DNA of 64,000 bases, from positions 1-64,000 of the forward strand of contig CABUXL010000001.1 in assembly GCA_902495525.1 (NCBI GenBank). The letters are read 5' to 3'. Below, piece after piece: positions 51,147 through 60,875 of the stretch. Under the pieces are notes generated by a model that was not told the DNA's origin, did not search any database, and worked only from the letters and a program-made list of their open reading frames with translations. The translations under genes were made by a program, and so were the position numbers. The stretch's first letter is position 1. Each line of letters begins with the position of its first letter. The stretch is from an uncultured Collinsella sp. Lineage in GTDB: Bacteria; Actinomycetota; Coriobacteriia; Coriobacteriales; Coriobacteriaceae.

Positions 51147-52145
51147 TTATTCATCAACGGGCGTGAGCACCATGACAGCGCGCGTGTTGCTCAGCGACAG
51201 TGAACGGCAGGTCACAAGCGTTACAACCTTGGTTGCCGAAGCGGCACGATCGGTGGCATCACTCGCCACGGCAGAGGCACCGTCGAGCATCTCGGACAGG
51301 TAGTTCTTGAGCCCGTCATCGCCCTCAAAATTGGGCGTGCGCGCCTTGGCATACGTGTCCTCGACAACTTTGGTCGCCAGTGGTCGCAGCTTATACGTAG
51401 CATCCCGTGTGATGTAATACACAAACTCGATGCTATCGAACGTCGCCTGATCAGTGGTGTCCGAAATCACGTTGAACATCGACCCATCGTTCATATGGTG
51501 GCCGTAGATCGTGGTCTGCTGGTCGACCATTCCCGGCGCGGTGTCATCGCTATCCAGGAAAATGGCGCCGGACGCGTTGGACGTGCCATCAAACAACGTG
51601 TTGAGGTATTTGGAGTTGTTGTTGGTCTGCACCACGGGATAGTTGATGTTGGTTCCCGGCACGTAAATCCAACCCACAATCTCGGGATTCGTCTGAGCAA
51701 GCGCATCAAAGTTGATAATCGGCACGCCGCTGGCGTCCTTATCGCTTACATATTGCTTCTCGATTTTCTGATACGAATCGCTCGCCTGCTTATAGCCAAT
51801 CTGGGCATTAATAAAGATAGCGGCGGCGGCGACAATCAGGCCGATACCGATGATGATGAGCAGGATAGGAATGATGGAGCGGCGCTTCTTACGCGGCAGC
51901 TCGGTGCAATCCGACGGCGCGGCATGCGATGAAGACCGGGGCGGCTTCTTAGCGGAGCTATAAGACGAAGGACGATATGCGGCCGGCGCGTCCTGTCGAC
52001 GATGCGTCGCCGGTGTCACGGGGCGCGGCGCGCGCGGCTGCTGAGGAGAGGATGTCCGACCCTGCTGTGCCGCACGGGCAGCACCCGGCTTCGACGGATC
52101 GGGAATCTGAGAAGCCTTGAATCGTTTTCCCTGATAATCGGACAT
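51147..52145 (-). CDS. srtB: Class B sortase
   Basis: This 332-aa membrane-bound transpeptidase attaches surface proteins to the cell wall. A long Pro/Ser/Arg-rich cytoplasmic region (1-87) precedes the membrane helix (about 90-113). The outer catalytic domain has IYGHHMNDGSMF (His), VVTLVTCRS (Cys) and NTRAVMVL (Arg), the sortase triad in class B arrangement. AGGAG precedes the ATG. It lies 790 bases from the large wall-anchored GH31 gene, on the same strand, with purE between; whether it is the sortase for that protein is not shown. Confidence 0.88.
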   Translation of the reverse strand: MSDYQGKRFKASQIPDPSKPGAARAAQQGRTSSPQQPRAPRPVTPATHRRQDAPAAYRPSSYSSAKKPPRSSSHAAPSDCTELPRKKRRSIIPILLIIIGIGLIVAAAAIFINAQIGYKQASDSYQKIEKQYVSDKDASGVPIINFDALAQTNPEIVGWIYVPGTNINYPVVQTNNNSKYLNTLFDGTSNASGAIFLDSDDTAPGMVDQQTTIYGHHMNDGSMFNVISDTTDQATFDSIEFVYYITRDATYKLRPLATKVVEDTYAKARTPNFEGDDGLKNYLSEMLDGASAVASDATDRAASATKVVTLVTCRSLSLSNTRAVMVLTPVDE

Positions 52146-52180
52146 GGCTCTCCTTATACTGCGGTGAAACGGCGGAACGC

Positions 52181-52645
52181 TTAGGCGTCAGCCATCTCCT
52201 GCTTCATCTTTTCGATAACCTTGCGGTACTCGGGGTCGCAGGCGCCCAGAATCTGCGTGGCGTAGATGGCAGCGTTCTTGGCACCGTTAATGGCCACACA
52301 GGCAACGGGCACGCCCGAGGGCATCTGCACCATCGACAGCAGCGAGTCCATACCACCCAGATCGCTCGTCTTCATAGGCACGCCGATGACCGGCAGCGGC
52401 GTAAAGGCCGCCACGACACCGCCCAGGTGAGCAGCCTTGCCGGCAGCAGCGATAATCACCTTGATGCCGCGGTCAGCAGCAGTCGAGGCCCACTCATGGA
52501 CCTTCGCCGGCGTACGGTGCGCGCTTGCAATCACGAGCTCATAGGGCACGCCTAGCGCCTCGAGCTCGGCGGTGCAACCTTCCATAACGCCCAGATCGGA
52601 CTTGGAGCCCATGATGATCCCGACAACCGGCTTCTGATCTGCCAT
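52181..52645 (-). CDS. purE: N5-carboxyaminoimidazole ribonucleotide mutase
   Basis: The 154-aa class I PurE of purine synthesis contains VGIIMGSKSDLGVMEG (phosphate site), IASAHRTPAKVHEWA, AAAGKAAHLGGVVAAFTPLPVIGVP and GAKNAAIYATQIL. AGGAGG nine bases before the ATG at 52645 sets the start. No purK neighbour is present, and it is apart from the purFMN cluster. Confidence 0.94.
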   Translation of the reverse strand: MADQKPVVGIIMGSKSDLGVMEGCTAELEALGVPYELVIASAHRTPAKVHEWASTAADRGIKVIIAAAGKAAHLGGVVAAFTPLPVIGVPMKTSDLGGMDSLLSMVQMPSGVPVACVAINGAKNAAIYATQILGACDPEYRKVIEKMKQEMADA

Positions 52646-52738
52646 AAACAAAGACCTCCTGTTGAGAGCGGTGACGCGGCGAATCCGCGACCCTTAACTA
52701 CTGAGAGTAGTATAGCTGCTCCCGTCCCTGCGGTCTGT

Positions 52739-52830
52739 GGGTGCTCTGCGGCGGCCCGGTGTTTTCATCTTCACTCCGGTTGCTGCGCAAAGTCGTTCAG
52801 ATGAAAACACCGGGCCGCCGCAGAGCACCC
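52739..52830. repeat. Perfect 32-bp inverted repeat
   Basis: GGGTGCTCTGCGGCGGCCCG... (52739-52770) and its exact complement (52799-52830) flank a 28-base loop. It stands upstream of purE and downstream of the GH31 gene. No T-run follows either arm. Confidence 0.85.
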
Positions 52831-52875
52831 TCGACCTACCGGGGATTGCTATGACGTACGTTGGCTGAAATAAAA

Positions 52876-52920
52876 AAGCAATGCCCGCCGTCCTTGGTGG
52901 AGCGGCGGGCACGTTTGCTT
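52876..52920 (-). terminator. Terminator of the GH31 gene
   Basis: On the minus strand GCAAACGTGCCCGCCG...CGGCGGGCATTGCTTTTTT, 15 bases past the stop. Confidence 0.85.
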
Positions 52921-52934
52921 AGTTATCGCTGGGA

Positions 52935-55900
52935 CTACTCAGCCTTATTGCGACGGTGGAAGAAGGCACCGATCGCGGCGATGATGGCTCCAAGGCCACC
53001 GACGGTCGCGACAGTCGTCACCGTTTGGTCGCCAGTGTTGGGGATCGCCGAACCGTTCTTCTTGCCGCCCTGGGCCTTGTCGCCTGCGGGCTTGCTCGTC
53101 TGGCCGCCACCGTTCGAGCCGTTGCCGGAACCCTGGTTGCCCGAACCTCCGGTGTTGCCCGAGCCGCCCTGATTGCCGGAATCGGCATCCTTGAGGCTCT
53201 CAATAGCCAGCTTGAGCTGGTCATAGGCCGCCTGGAGCTGGGTGTCGGAAGCATTCTCATCACCCAAGACGTCCTCGGCGTAGGTAATGGCATCCGTCAG
53301 GGCCTTGACAGACTCGGCCGTCTTGCCCCTGGTGTCAGTCTCCTTCGCCTGCTTGACCAGGGCCTTGAGCTGCTTCTTAGTCGGATTCTCGACCGGGGCC
53401 ACCGGGGTCTTCTCGAGCGCGCCGCGGGCGCTCTCGAGCGCCCTGAGCGCCTGGTCGACCTCGTCCTGCGTGGCGTTCTCGTCGCTCAAGATGGCGCGGG
53501 CGCTCGCCAGGGCGTTCTCGAGCGCCGTCCAGGAGGCCTCGGTGTAGTCACCGGCCTTGAGGTCGCCGGCAGCAACCTCGGCATCAACCTTTTCGATCGC
53601 GGTAGCGAGATCATCCTTCGACACCGGATCGGGAACGGCCGTACCGTAGAACTTGAGCTCCGCCACGCTGCAGTAGGCATCGACGTCGCCACCGCCGGCG
53701 TGAATCACCTTGACGGTCACGTAGCGACCGCGCGCGGCGCCAAAGCTCATCTGTTTCCAGTCGCCACGGTCGGTGAGTACGTGGCCGTCGTTGTCGAAGG
53801 CAAACGTACCCATCGATACGGCGGTGCCCATCTCATAACCGTCGGCAGTGTCGGAGACCAGTATCTCGGCCTCGAAGATATCGCCGTTAGTGCCGCCGTC
53901 CTGGCGCGGCAGGAATGTAACGTCGGTGAGATCGTAGTCGCGGCCCAGGTCGACACTCAGATACTGGGGCATACCGGTCCCATGGGCCCAGTCGCTGTGC
54001 CAAAGCGTCCGCTCGTCGCCGTCGAGAGCGTTGACGGCGTTGCTGCCCTCGTAGTCGGCCTCACTCGAGAAGCCGGCCACCTTGACGTTCTTGCGGTTCT
54101 CGGGCGTGTTGATGAGAATCTTCTCATCGACAGGGCGCATCTTGAGGCCGTCGATTGCCTTCTCGATCTTGGCTGTGGCGTCTGCGACATCCTTCTTGCT
54201 ATAGCTGCCTTGGCCGCCGTCGAGGAGCTTCCGAGCCGCCTCGACCGCAGTGGTGAGAGCTGCATAGGAATCCTTAGTGTAGACGGACTCGCTGTAGCCC
54301 GCGGCCTTGGAAAGCGCTGCCACGAGCGCAGAGGTATCGACACCAGCCTTGACCTCGACCTCATAGGATGCGGTCTTGGAGGGGTCGAGTACCGACGCCA
54401 CCGTGATCTTTGCCTTGCCGGCCTTGTTGGCACGCAGGTAGTAGCTCACGCTATCGCCAGCCTGAACAGCGGAGACGCTTACCACAGAGGGGTCGGAGCT
54501 CTCGACCGTCACATAGGGGTAGCCGGAGCTCTCAGGCGTGGCCTTGGCGTCGACGAGCGTAACGTCGCCTTCAAAGAACTCGGTCTGGTTCTTGCCTAGC
54601 TCGACACCCTCGATGGCCTCGACACCCTGCGTGTAGTTGAAGTTGACCTCACGCAGTGTGAGCATCTGGTCACCCGATGCCTCAAGCGGCGTGACCTCGA
54701 CCTTGGTCGCCTTCTTGCCCTTGTTCTCGGCAGAGAGGCCAAAGGCGTAGCGAGCCCGGAAGGAATCGTACTCCCCGCCCGCGAACTCTTGGGTCGAGCC
54801 ATCCTCGAACGTCACGACAGCCTTGATCTTCTGCACGGTTCCGTTGCCACCGTTGCGGTTAACGACCTCGACACTATCGAGTTTCGACGGCGTCTTAAAT
54901 GCGAATGTCATCGTGGTGGGAAGCTTCACGTAACTCGGAAGCTTACCCTCGCTGTCCCAGTTGCCGCTCCAGTTCCATAGGAACTCAAAGCCGTTGTCGT
55001 CCTCGTTATTATCGAACAGCGCGTTATAGCTCTTCTGCTGGATAAGTTTCTCGACGTTGGTCCCGTCGTCGGTCGTGAGCTCATCGTTGGTCATCGTGAT
55101 GTTGAAGGCATCCTGACCGTACTCGGCGACCGTTGGCTGAGGAACATCCGGCATCGTCACCGTGCCGTCGCTCGCAAACTCAAGCGCGTCGCATGCCGGA
55201 CCGATGAGCCAAGATGTCGAGGGCAGTTCGACCTTGCCGGCGGTCTTGGCCTTGAGCTTGAAACTCGCCACCGCGCCGGTACCGTTGTAGAGCTTGCCAT
55301 CGCCGCGGTTGGCAAAGGCGAGATTGATAGTCTGCGTTCTGTCCGCGAACTGGACCTTCTCGCGAGACAGGTTCTCCATGCCGGCAGTCGAGCCGTCCTG
55401 CGCGATGCTCTCGGACACAAACTCGAACTGGTCGCTCTTGAAGTTGACGAGAGCGCCCAGGGCGTTGACGTTCTTAGCGTCGGCCGCATAGACATCAACG
55501 GTGATCTCATCACCGGCCTCGACCTCGGTCTTGCTCGGAATCACCGCGAGCGAACCTGCGACCTTGCCCTTTTGTTTAGTGCCGCCGTCAAGACCCGCCA
55601 TGGTGAACGAGTAATCGTACACGTCGTAAACGCCGTTATCGTTGAGGTCAGCAAAGTGGTCGCGGATCTGCGAGTTGAACGTCGAGGCATCGGACCCACG
55701 GTTCTCGAGACCCAGATAGTTCTTCATGTTGGAGTAGTCGCCATCGGAGATCGTTGCCTTGTTGAGGTTGGAGCCCACGGCGAAGCCATCCGTGCCGTCG
55801 GTCTTGTAGATGGCGATCTCGGACGCGGAGAAGAAATTGCCGACCGAGGCGAGCGGCGTCATACGCACGTAGCGTGCGGCCACGGCGCCGTCGAACGCCA

Positions 55901-58900
55901 CCGTCTTACAGGCGGCGGAGCGCTCCCAATCGACTTCCTGGGTGGTCCAATGCGTGCCGTCGAGGCTCGTCTCGATGCGCATCTTGGTCACGGTGCCATT
56001 GCCGGCGTCGTCACGCGGATAGTACTCGAGCTTGTCAAGCTTGTAGGCCTTGCCGTAATCGACCGTCAGGGCCTTGCCCAGATCGTTGCCACCGGAGTGG
56101 AAACCGCCGTCGCCCGACTGGAACTCATGGTCGAAGGCGAGATCGGCCTTGTGGCTGCTATAGAGCGAGCCCTCCCAAGTGATCTTCTCAGCTGTGGGGA
56201 CGTTGCGCCACGGGTCGAGCGCGGAGCTCGCCTCGAGCACGTCACTCCAGGCGGAGTAGCCATCGGCGTTGCGCGAACGAATCTGGTAGGTATGCTTGCT
56301 GTTGTAGGCAAGGTCGGCATGCGTAAACTCCGCCGCATCGCCCACGGCGAACACGGTACCGTCTACCTTAAGGTCGTAGGAGGTAGCACCATCGACCTTT
56401 CCCCAGGTGAGCTTGATGCTCGTGGGGGTGGTGGCATCCTCGGGAGCGGCAAGGTTCGCGGGTGCGGAGAGGTTCTCGTTGAGGCGGTCGACGGCCAGCG
56501 TGGCATCGGCGTTCACGAAGCCGCCGAGTGCGAGCGTCTGCGCCGCTGCAGCGACATCGGTCTTCGCGAACTTGACGTAGACCTTGGGGTTCGTGGTGAT
56601 CTTGGTGTTGTTGAAGCTCTCGCCCTGCTCGGCCTCGGTGCTGTCTGCATCACTGCCGTAGTGGTTGAGGTTGGGGGTCTCGTTGTAGAAGTAGACCGCC
56701 TGGCCGGCCTCGGGGTTCGCGGCGTCAAAGGCCTCCTGCGAGTTGACCTCAACCACGTTGAGCGCGGAGCCACCGTTCTTGGCGACGACGCTCGTGGGCT
56801 TGGCGGACACGTTGGCCACGAAGGTCGTGGTGCGGTTGGAGTCGTAGCCGTTGTAGCCACCCTGCGAGGCTTCGGCGGTAAAGGTCGCGGTGCCGCCCGT
56901 GGCCTTGGAGCTGTAGACGGTACTCACATGCTCGCCGTAGGAGATATTGTCGATCGTGCCGTAGGCATCGTCCTCGGTCGTGTTGTTCTGGATGGAAGAG
57001 CCGTCGTCCTCGTACTGCGTAAAGGTGCCGTCACCCTCGGTGGCGAAGAACTCGACGATACGCTGGCTGCGGTCGGTACCCTTGGTGTTGGTGTCGCTCA
57101 CGGCCTCGGGGTTGTTGTTCTCGGCATACATCGGCACGATGGCGTTGGCCTTCACAAACAGCGGCAGCTTCCAAAGCGGCGCATCGTAGTTGTTGAGGAC
57201 CTGGCCGCCGCGGTACTGCTTACCCGAGAAGTAGTCAATCCAGATGGTGGGATTCTCGTCGGTGCCGTAGTTGGGAAGGTAGATACCATTGCGAACGTCG
57301 TTGCCGTTCTCATCTGCCTGGGTATCCTGATACACCGGTGCCACCAGGAAGTTCTCACCAAACATGTACTGATACTGCGTCGAGGTGCTTGCGGCGTACT
57401 CGGAGTTGTCGGAGAGCAGCATGGCGCGGATCATGGGCAGGCCGGTATCGCCGTTGCCCGTGTCGATGTTGGCCGCCGAGGCCGCGCTCGTGTAGATATA
57501 GGGCATGAGTTGCGCCTTGAGCTTGAGGTAAAAGCGCGAAATGCCCGTGTAGGGATCGCCGTGCGTCATGGGCGACTTGCGGTAGGTGCCCCAGCCGTCC
57601 ATATCGAGCATAGAGGGCGTGAACGTCTTCCACTGGTAGTCGCGCGCGGAGATGATGGGGTCGCCACCAAAGATGCCGTCCATATCGGAGCCGATGTTGG
57701 GGTTGCCCGAGAGGCTCTGACCGATATACGTGGGGATGTGGAAGCGGATGTACTCCCAGTTGCCGCCGTACTGATCGCCGGTCCAGATGCCACCAAAGCG
57801 CTGCGTGCCGGCCCAACCGTCAAGCGTGATGATGTTGGGGCGCTTGTTGGCACCGGTCGTCACCGTATCGTAGGCCGTCTTGATGCCGTTGAGGCCAAAG
57901 GAGTAGCCAGAGCCCACCCAAGCGACGTCGGTCTTGAGGGTGGTAATGCCGCCCGTCTTGACCTCGGCGGCGAAACCGCGAAGCAAACGCCACGGGGTCT
58001 CGGAGTTGCTGTCAGGCTCCAGGTTAGACTGGGTCCACAGACCCGTGCTCACACCCTTGGAGTTAGCATACTCGGTAAACTTCTTAAGGTTGTCGACGTT
58101 GGCACGCACGGCGTTGAGGCGCTCGGCTGAACTCGTTCCGTCGGAGTTGACGCCGCCGGTCTTGTAATAACCGTTCTGGCCATAGCCGGCACCGTATCCG
58201 TCGTTCGGCAGGAACCAGCCGAGCGGCATGTCGTTGTCCTCGTAGTCATCGATAACCTGCTGGGCGGAGAACTGGCGGTCGAAATCGGTCGCCTTCATGT
58301 TCTCGGTATCGACCGTGGGGCCCTCTCCGTTGAGCGTCTCGGCGGCAAGCGTGCCGTCGAGCTTGTAGCCCGTCGACATGCCGGACTCGTATTTAACGTT
58401 GCCCTTCTCACTCGAAGGCTTGCTGCCCTTGGTCTCCCACTTCTTCTGACCCGAGGTCGTTGACCAGCCATCACGGTTGTAGGCATTAAGGTGACCCAGG
58501 TAGAAACCGTACTCGGGCAGCAGTACCGGATTGCCGGTCACCTTGTAGTAGTCCTGCAGCATCTCGGTCGCCACGTTCGAGGCGCCCGTTTCGGTTGCCA
58601 CGAAGTAATAGGCATCGAACTCATTCTCGCTGTGCGAGGTCGTGACCGTCGAGGAGTCCGTAGAGCCAAAGTCGTAAGAACCCTCGGCAAAGGTGTTGCG
58701 AAGCACGCCGTAGCCGTCGCTCGTCCAGTAGAACGGGTTGGGCGAGGCGACGCCGCCGTCGGTCCAGTTATTAGTGTTGGAGATGGCGATGGTCTGGTTG
58801 GTGTGCAAGAAGCGCCCATTCTGGGTGCCACCGCCAAAGAAGTTCTCGGACTTCTCCTTGGCGAGTGTCTGGACAGTACCCTTCTTATCAAGGTCGAGGG

Positions 58901-59366
58901 ATGCGGACTCGGAGACCACGACGCGGTCGCCCGATTTAATGCTCATCTTGCCGGTCGCCTTGTCCAGAACCACGGTCGCCTTGCCGCCGGTGATCTCGAT
59001 AGCGTCGCCTTTGTCGACAACCGTTGCGCTCGGCTTGCTGTAGGTGTCCGAGGTGTCGGGCTGGGCCTGAATCTTAGCCGTGTGGGACTTGCTACGCGGC
59101 GTGGCGTACTCGGAAAACTCGCCTTTGGGGTCGACGTTGTAACGGAAAATGCCGTCCTCTAGAAATGTGATACGCCCCTTAATGCCGTCGGCGAAATCGA
59201 TGTCGACGACGTTCGAGGCTGACTGGGAAACGGTCGCCGAGTCGACGCCCTTGAGCGGCGTGGCAATCGCCTGCTGGGGGCTGGCGAACACGAGAGTCGC
59301 CGCTGTTGCGACGAGAACCGCGCTTCCCTTCACCCACCGTTTCGTGAAAATGGAATTCCTACGCAC
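52935..59366 (-). CDS. Giant wall-anchored GH31 glycosidase
   Basis: The protein has 2143 residues. A signal peptide (1-36, AIA-T) is followed by the GH31 N-terminal beta domain and a barrel with probable nucleophile D480 (LKTDVAWVG) and acid/base in NIGSDMDGIFGG (D561 or D563). After the barrel come an FN3 module (about 968-1055), an F5/8-type carbohydrate-binding domain (1055-1205), a dockerin-like segment (FADLNDNGVYDVYDYS, near 1240), a cohesin-like beta domain, a second F5/8 module (1750-1910) and FIVAR-type helices (about 1680-1740, 1920-2060). It ends with a Gly/Asn linker, IPNTG, a membrane helix and RRNKAE. The layout resembles GH31 alpha-N-acetylgalactosaminidases of gut bacteria; mucin or other host glycans are the inferred substrate. 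The start is GTG with AGGAG. Confidence 0.88.
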   Translation of the reverse strand: MRRNSIFTKRWVKGSAVLVATAATLVFASPQQAIATPLKGVDSATVSQSASNVVDIDFADGIKGRITFLEDGIFRYNVDPKGEFSEYATPRSKSHTAKIQAQPDTSDTYSKPSATVVDKGDAIEITGGKATVVLDKATGKMSIKSGDRVVVSESASLDLDKKGTVQTLAKEKSENFFGGGTQNGRFLHTNQTIAISNTNNWTDGGVASPNPFYWTSDGYGVLRNTFAEGSYDFGSTDSSTVTTSHSENEFDAYYFVATETGASNVATEMLQDYYKVTGNPVLLPEYGFYLGHLNAYNRDGWSTTSGQKKWETKGSKPSSEKGNVKYESGMSTGYKLDGTLAAETLNGEGPTVDTENMKATDFDRQFSAQQVIDDYEDNDMPLGWFLPNDGYGAGYGQNGYYKTGGVNSDGTSSAERLNAVRANVDNLKKFTEYANSKGVSTGLWTQSNLEPDSNSETPWRLLRGFAAEVKTGGITTLKTDVAWVGSGYSFGLNGIKTAYDTVTTGANKRPNIITLDGWAGTQRFGGIWTGDQYGGNWEYIRFHIPTYIGQSLSGNPNIGSDMDGIFGGDPIISARDYQWKTFTPSMLDMDGWGTYRKSPMTHGDPYTGISRFYLKLKAQLMPYIYTSAASAANIDTGNGDTGLPMIRAMLLSDNSEYAASTSTQYQYMFGENFLVAPVYQDTQADENGNDVRNGIYLPNYGTDENPTIWIDYFSGKQYRGGQVLNNYDAPLWKLPLFVKANAIVPMYAENNNPEAVSDTNTKGTDRSQRIVEFFATEGDGTFTQYEDDGSSIQNNTTEDDAYGTIDNISYGEHVSTVYSSKATGGTATFTAEASQGGYNGYDSNRTTTFVANVSAKPTSVVAKNGGSALNVVEVNSQEAFDAANPEAGQAVYFYNETPNLNHYGSDADSTEAEQGESFNNTKITTNPKVYVKFAKTDVAAAAQTLALGGFVNADATLAVDRLNENLSAPANLAAPEDATTPTSIKLTWGKVDGATSYDLKVDGTVFAVGDAAEFTHADLAYNSKHTYQIRSRNADGYSAWSDVLEASSALDPWRNVPTAEKITWEGSLYSSHKADLAFDHEFQSGDGGFHSGGNDLGKALTVDYGKAYKLDKLEYYPRDDAGNGTVTKMRIETSLDGTHWTTQEVDWERSAACKTVAFDGAVAARYVRMTPLASVGNFFSASEIAIYKTDGTDGFAVGSNLNKATISDGDYSNMKNYLGLENRGSDASTFNSQIRDHFADLNDNGVYDVYDYSFTMAGLDGGTKQKGKVAGSLAVIPSKTEVEAGDEITVDVYAADAKNVNALGALVNFKSDQFEFVSESIAQDGSTAGMENLSREKVQFADRTQTINLAFANRGDGKLYNGTGAVASFKLKAKTAGKVELPSTSWLIGPACDALEFASDGTVTMPDVPQPTVAEYGQDAFNITMTNDELTTDDGTNVEKLIQQKSYNALFDNNEDDNGFEFLWNWSGNWDSEGKLPSYVKLPTTMTFAFKTPSKLDSVEVVNRNGGNGTVQKIKAVVTFEDGSTQEFAGGEYDSFRARYAFGLSAENKGKKATKVEVTPLEASGDQMLTLREVNFNYTQGVEAIEGVELGKNQTEFFEGDVTLVDAKATPESSGYPYVTVESSDPSVVSVSAVQAGDSVSYYLRANKAGKAKITVASVLDPSKTASYEVEVKAGVDTSALVAALSKAAGYSESVYTKDSYAALTTAVEAARKLLDGGQGSYSKKDVADATAKIEKAIDGLKMRPVDEKILINTPENRKNVKVAGFSSEADYEGSNAVNALDGDERTLWHSDWAHGTGMPQYLSVDLGRDYDLTDVTFLPRQDGGTNGDIFEAEILVSDTADGYEMGTAVSMGTFAFDNDGHVLTDRGDWKQMSFGAARGRYVTVKVIHAGGGDVDAYCSVAELKFYGTAVPDPVSKDDLATAIEKVDAEVAAGDLKAGDYTEASWTALENALASARAILSDENATQDEVDQALRALESARGALEKTPVAPVENPTKKQLKALVKQAKETDTRGKTAESVKALTDAITYAEDVLGDENASDTQLQAAYDQLKLAIESLKDADSGNQGGSGNTGGSGNQGSGNGSNGGGQTSKPAGDKAQGGKKNGSAIPNTGDQTVTTVATVGGLGAIIAAIGAFFHRRNKAE

Positions 59367-59747
59367 CTGGACTCCTTCCCTCCGACATGCGGAAGTGTCG
59401 CGGACGCGCGCCCTGCAGCATGGGCGAACGCATCAAACGGGGGGGGTGTTCGGTACATTCCGTACAATTGGCCCACCCGTTACCAAGGGGTCAACTGGTA
59501 GTAACCAGATAGCCACCTATTAGGTTGAATCAGCATACAGGAGCAGTTGCGCAACCAAGTTCGAAATTCTCCCAGCGGCATTAAAATGAACGTAGACGGC
59601 TAAGTGGGGTCCAAAAGCCATACCAATTGGTTCTTCAACCAAATACCAATTAAGCAAAAATGTACTGTTTATCTGGTATTACATAGACCATACCTTTACG
59701 TACGTTGGCTGACTTTGGGCTTAAATGAGCAATCGACAGAGGGTGGT
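59367..59747. other. Upstream region of the GH31 gene
   Basis: On the minus strand TTGACC and CAATTGT, about 18 bases apart near 59465-59495, could be the promoter. GTTAC...GTAAC arms (59482-59506) overlap the -35 and may be an operator. Further on, ACCAATTGGTTCTTCAACCA is an imperfect repeat. No gene is seen. Confidence 0.3.
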
Positions 59748-59948
59748 GGACAGTTAGTTCAGATATGTATTTTTTGGCGGTGCTAATTGGCGCTAACAAA
59801 CTGGTTTGGGCCGCTTTAGACCCGATAATAGGTCCTTCTCGCTCTTGCCCGTACGCCTTTATCAGTTCAGACCACCTAAAACAGCTCAATCGAGCCCAAA
59901 TCGCCCTCCACGCGGCCTCAAATAAATACAAATCTGAACTAACTGTCC
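59748..59948. repeat. 200-bp palindrome-ended element, copy C
   Basis: GGACAGTTAGTTCAGATATG at the left end and its near-complement ending CTGAACTAACTGTCC at 59948. Core length is 201 bp, as in copies A and B, 40 kb away. The interior differs except for a short CAAATC.CCCTC motif shared with copy A. Confidence 0.8.
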
Positions 59949-59970
59949 AAGAGGAGTGCCCCACGGATAG

Positions 59971-60008
59971 GAAAAGGCTCTGGCGAATCCTCTAATCGCC
60001 AGAGCCTT
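59971..60008 (-). terminator. Terminator of the RelE-type operon
   Basis: AGGCTCTGGCGA...TCGCCAGAGCCTTTT on the minus strand. Confidence 0.8.
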
Positions 60009-60064
60009 GCCAAAACCCGTGTGTCTGGAGCACATCGCCGCATACCAGTCTTTCACCCATGAAG

Positions 60065-60415
60065 CTAGAGATTTTCTTCCGCCCACTTCTCAAAATCAAC
60101 CGCTCGCCTTTGGGCAGTTCGGTACACTTCCATGTCTTCGCGAGCGCCCACCACGACGATGGCCATTTTCCCTTTTATCTTGATGAGGCGATACACAATC
60201 CGAATGCCACTTCCTCTGAGCTTGATTTTCATAAAGCCTGTCAAATCTGTACCGGCCTTGTTTCCAAGGGGTTTACCGAATCCGCCTTCGTTCTGCGACA
60301 ATGGATTCGCTCTGATTTTCTCGATGGCCTTAAGCACGTTCTTTCGTTGGGAGCCGTCCAGACGCTTAACATCCTTGAGAGCATCCGGGTAGAAAGCGAC
60401 TTCGTACCCGCTCAT
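60065..60415 (-). CDS. RelE/ParE-superfamily toxin
   Basis: The 116-aa protein reads SGYEVAFYPDALKDVKRLDGSQRKNVLKAIEKIRANPL, then GKPLGN, LTGFMKIKLRGSGIRIVYRLIKIKGKMAIVVVGAREDMEVYRTAQRR, the RelE mRNA-interferase pattern with basic residues in the core strands. It overlaps the antitoxin stop by four bases (ATGA). It acts on ribosome-bound mRNA in known relatives. Confidence 0.85.
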   Translation of the reverse strand: MSGYEVAFYPDALKDVKRLDGSQRKNVLKAIEKIRANPLSQNEGGFGKPLGNKAGTDLTGFMKIKLRGSGIRIVYRLIKIKGKMAIVVVGAREDMEVYRTAQRRAVDFEKWAEENL

Positions 60416-60732
60416 TCAAACTCGACCTCATCCATCTGATCGAGTTCGTCCTGGCCCACACCCAACTCTGCCATAACATCAGATAGGGAAACGAGTTCAT
60501 CATCGCTTGTCGCAGCCGTCCTCTTAAGGGCCAACGTCAACAAGGCGAGGTCCTCCTCCGCCTGCTTCGCCTCCCTGTATTCATCGGGCGTCACAATAAC
60601 GAATGCCGGCTTATTGTGTTTAAGGACCACAACGGGATTATCGTCCCCAACCTTCGAAAAAGCAGCCGAACCCTTACCGTGACTGAAATCGCTGATGGGA
60701 ACAAGATTGTCGAGCATCTTTAAAGCAGGCAT
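60412..60732 (-). CDS. Phd/YefM-type antitoxin
   Basis: The 106-aa protein has an N-terminal LVPISDFSHGKGSAAFSKV...NPVVVLKHNKPAFVIVTPDEYREA, the Phd/YefM DNA-binding pattern. The acidic C-terminal helix should neutralise RelE. GGAGG five bases before the ATG at 60732 sets the start. It is the first gene of the pair and likely autoregulates. Confidence 0.85.
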   Translation of the reverse strand: MPALKMLDNLVPISDFSHGKGSAAFSKVGDDNPVVVLKHNKPAFVIVTPDEYREAKQAEEDLALLTLALKRTAATSDDELVSLSDVMAELGVGQDELDQMDEVEFE

Positions 60733-60875
60733 CGAGACCTCCAAATATAAAGTCTTTTATGCATTCATTTTAGCATGCAGAAAATACCAGCAATCACGGA
60801 ATGGTGACACGGACGAGGCATCGCTTTCCACCAACCGTTGATCATCGACCGAGCAAAATATCCCGCCAAGAGATT

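Noticed and set aside
55572..58130. An 852-codon plus-strand open frame
   Set aside because: It is antisense to the GH31 gene, low in complexity (Val/Gly/Arg/Asp) and without a ribosome site; it reflects codon bias of the real gene.
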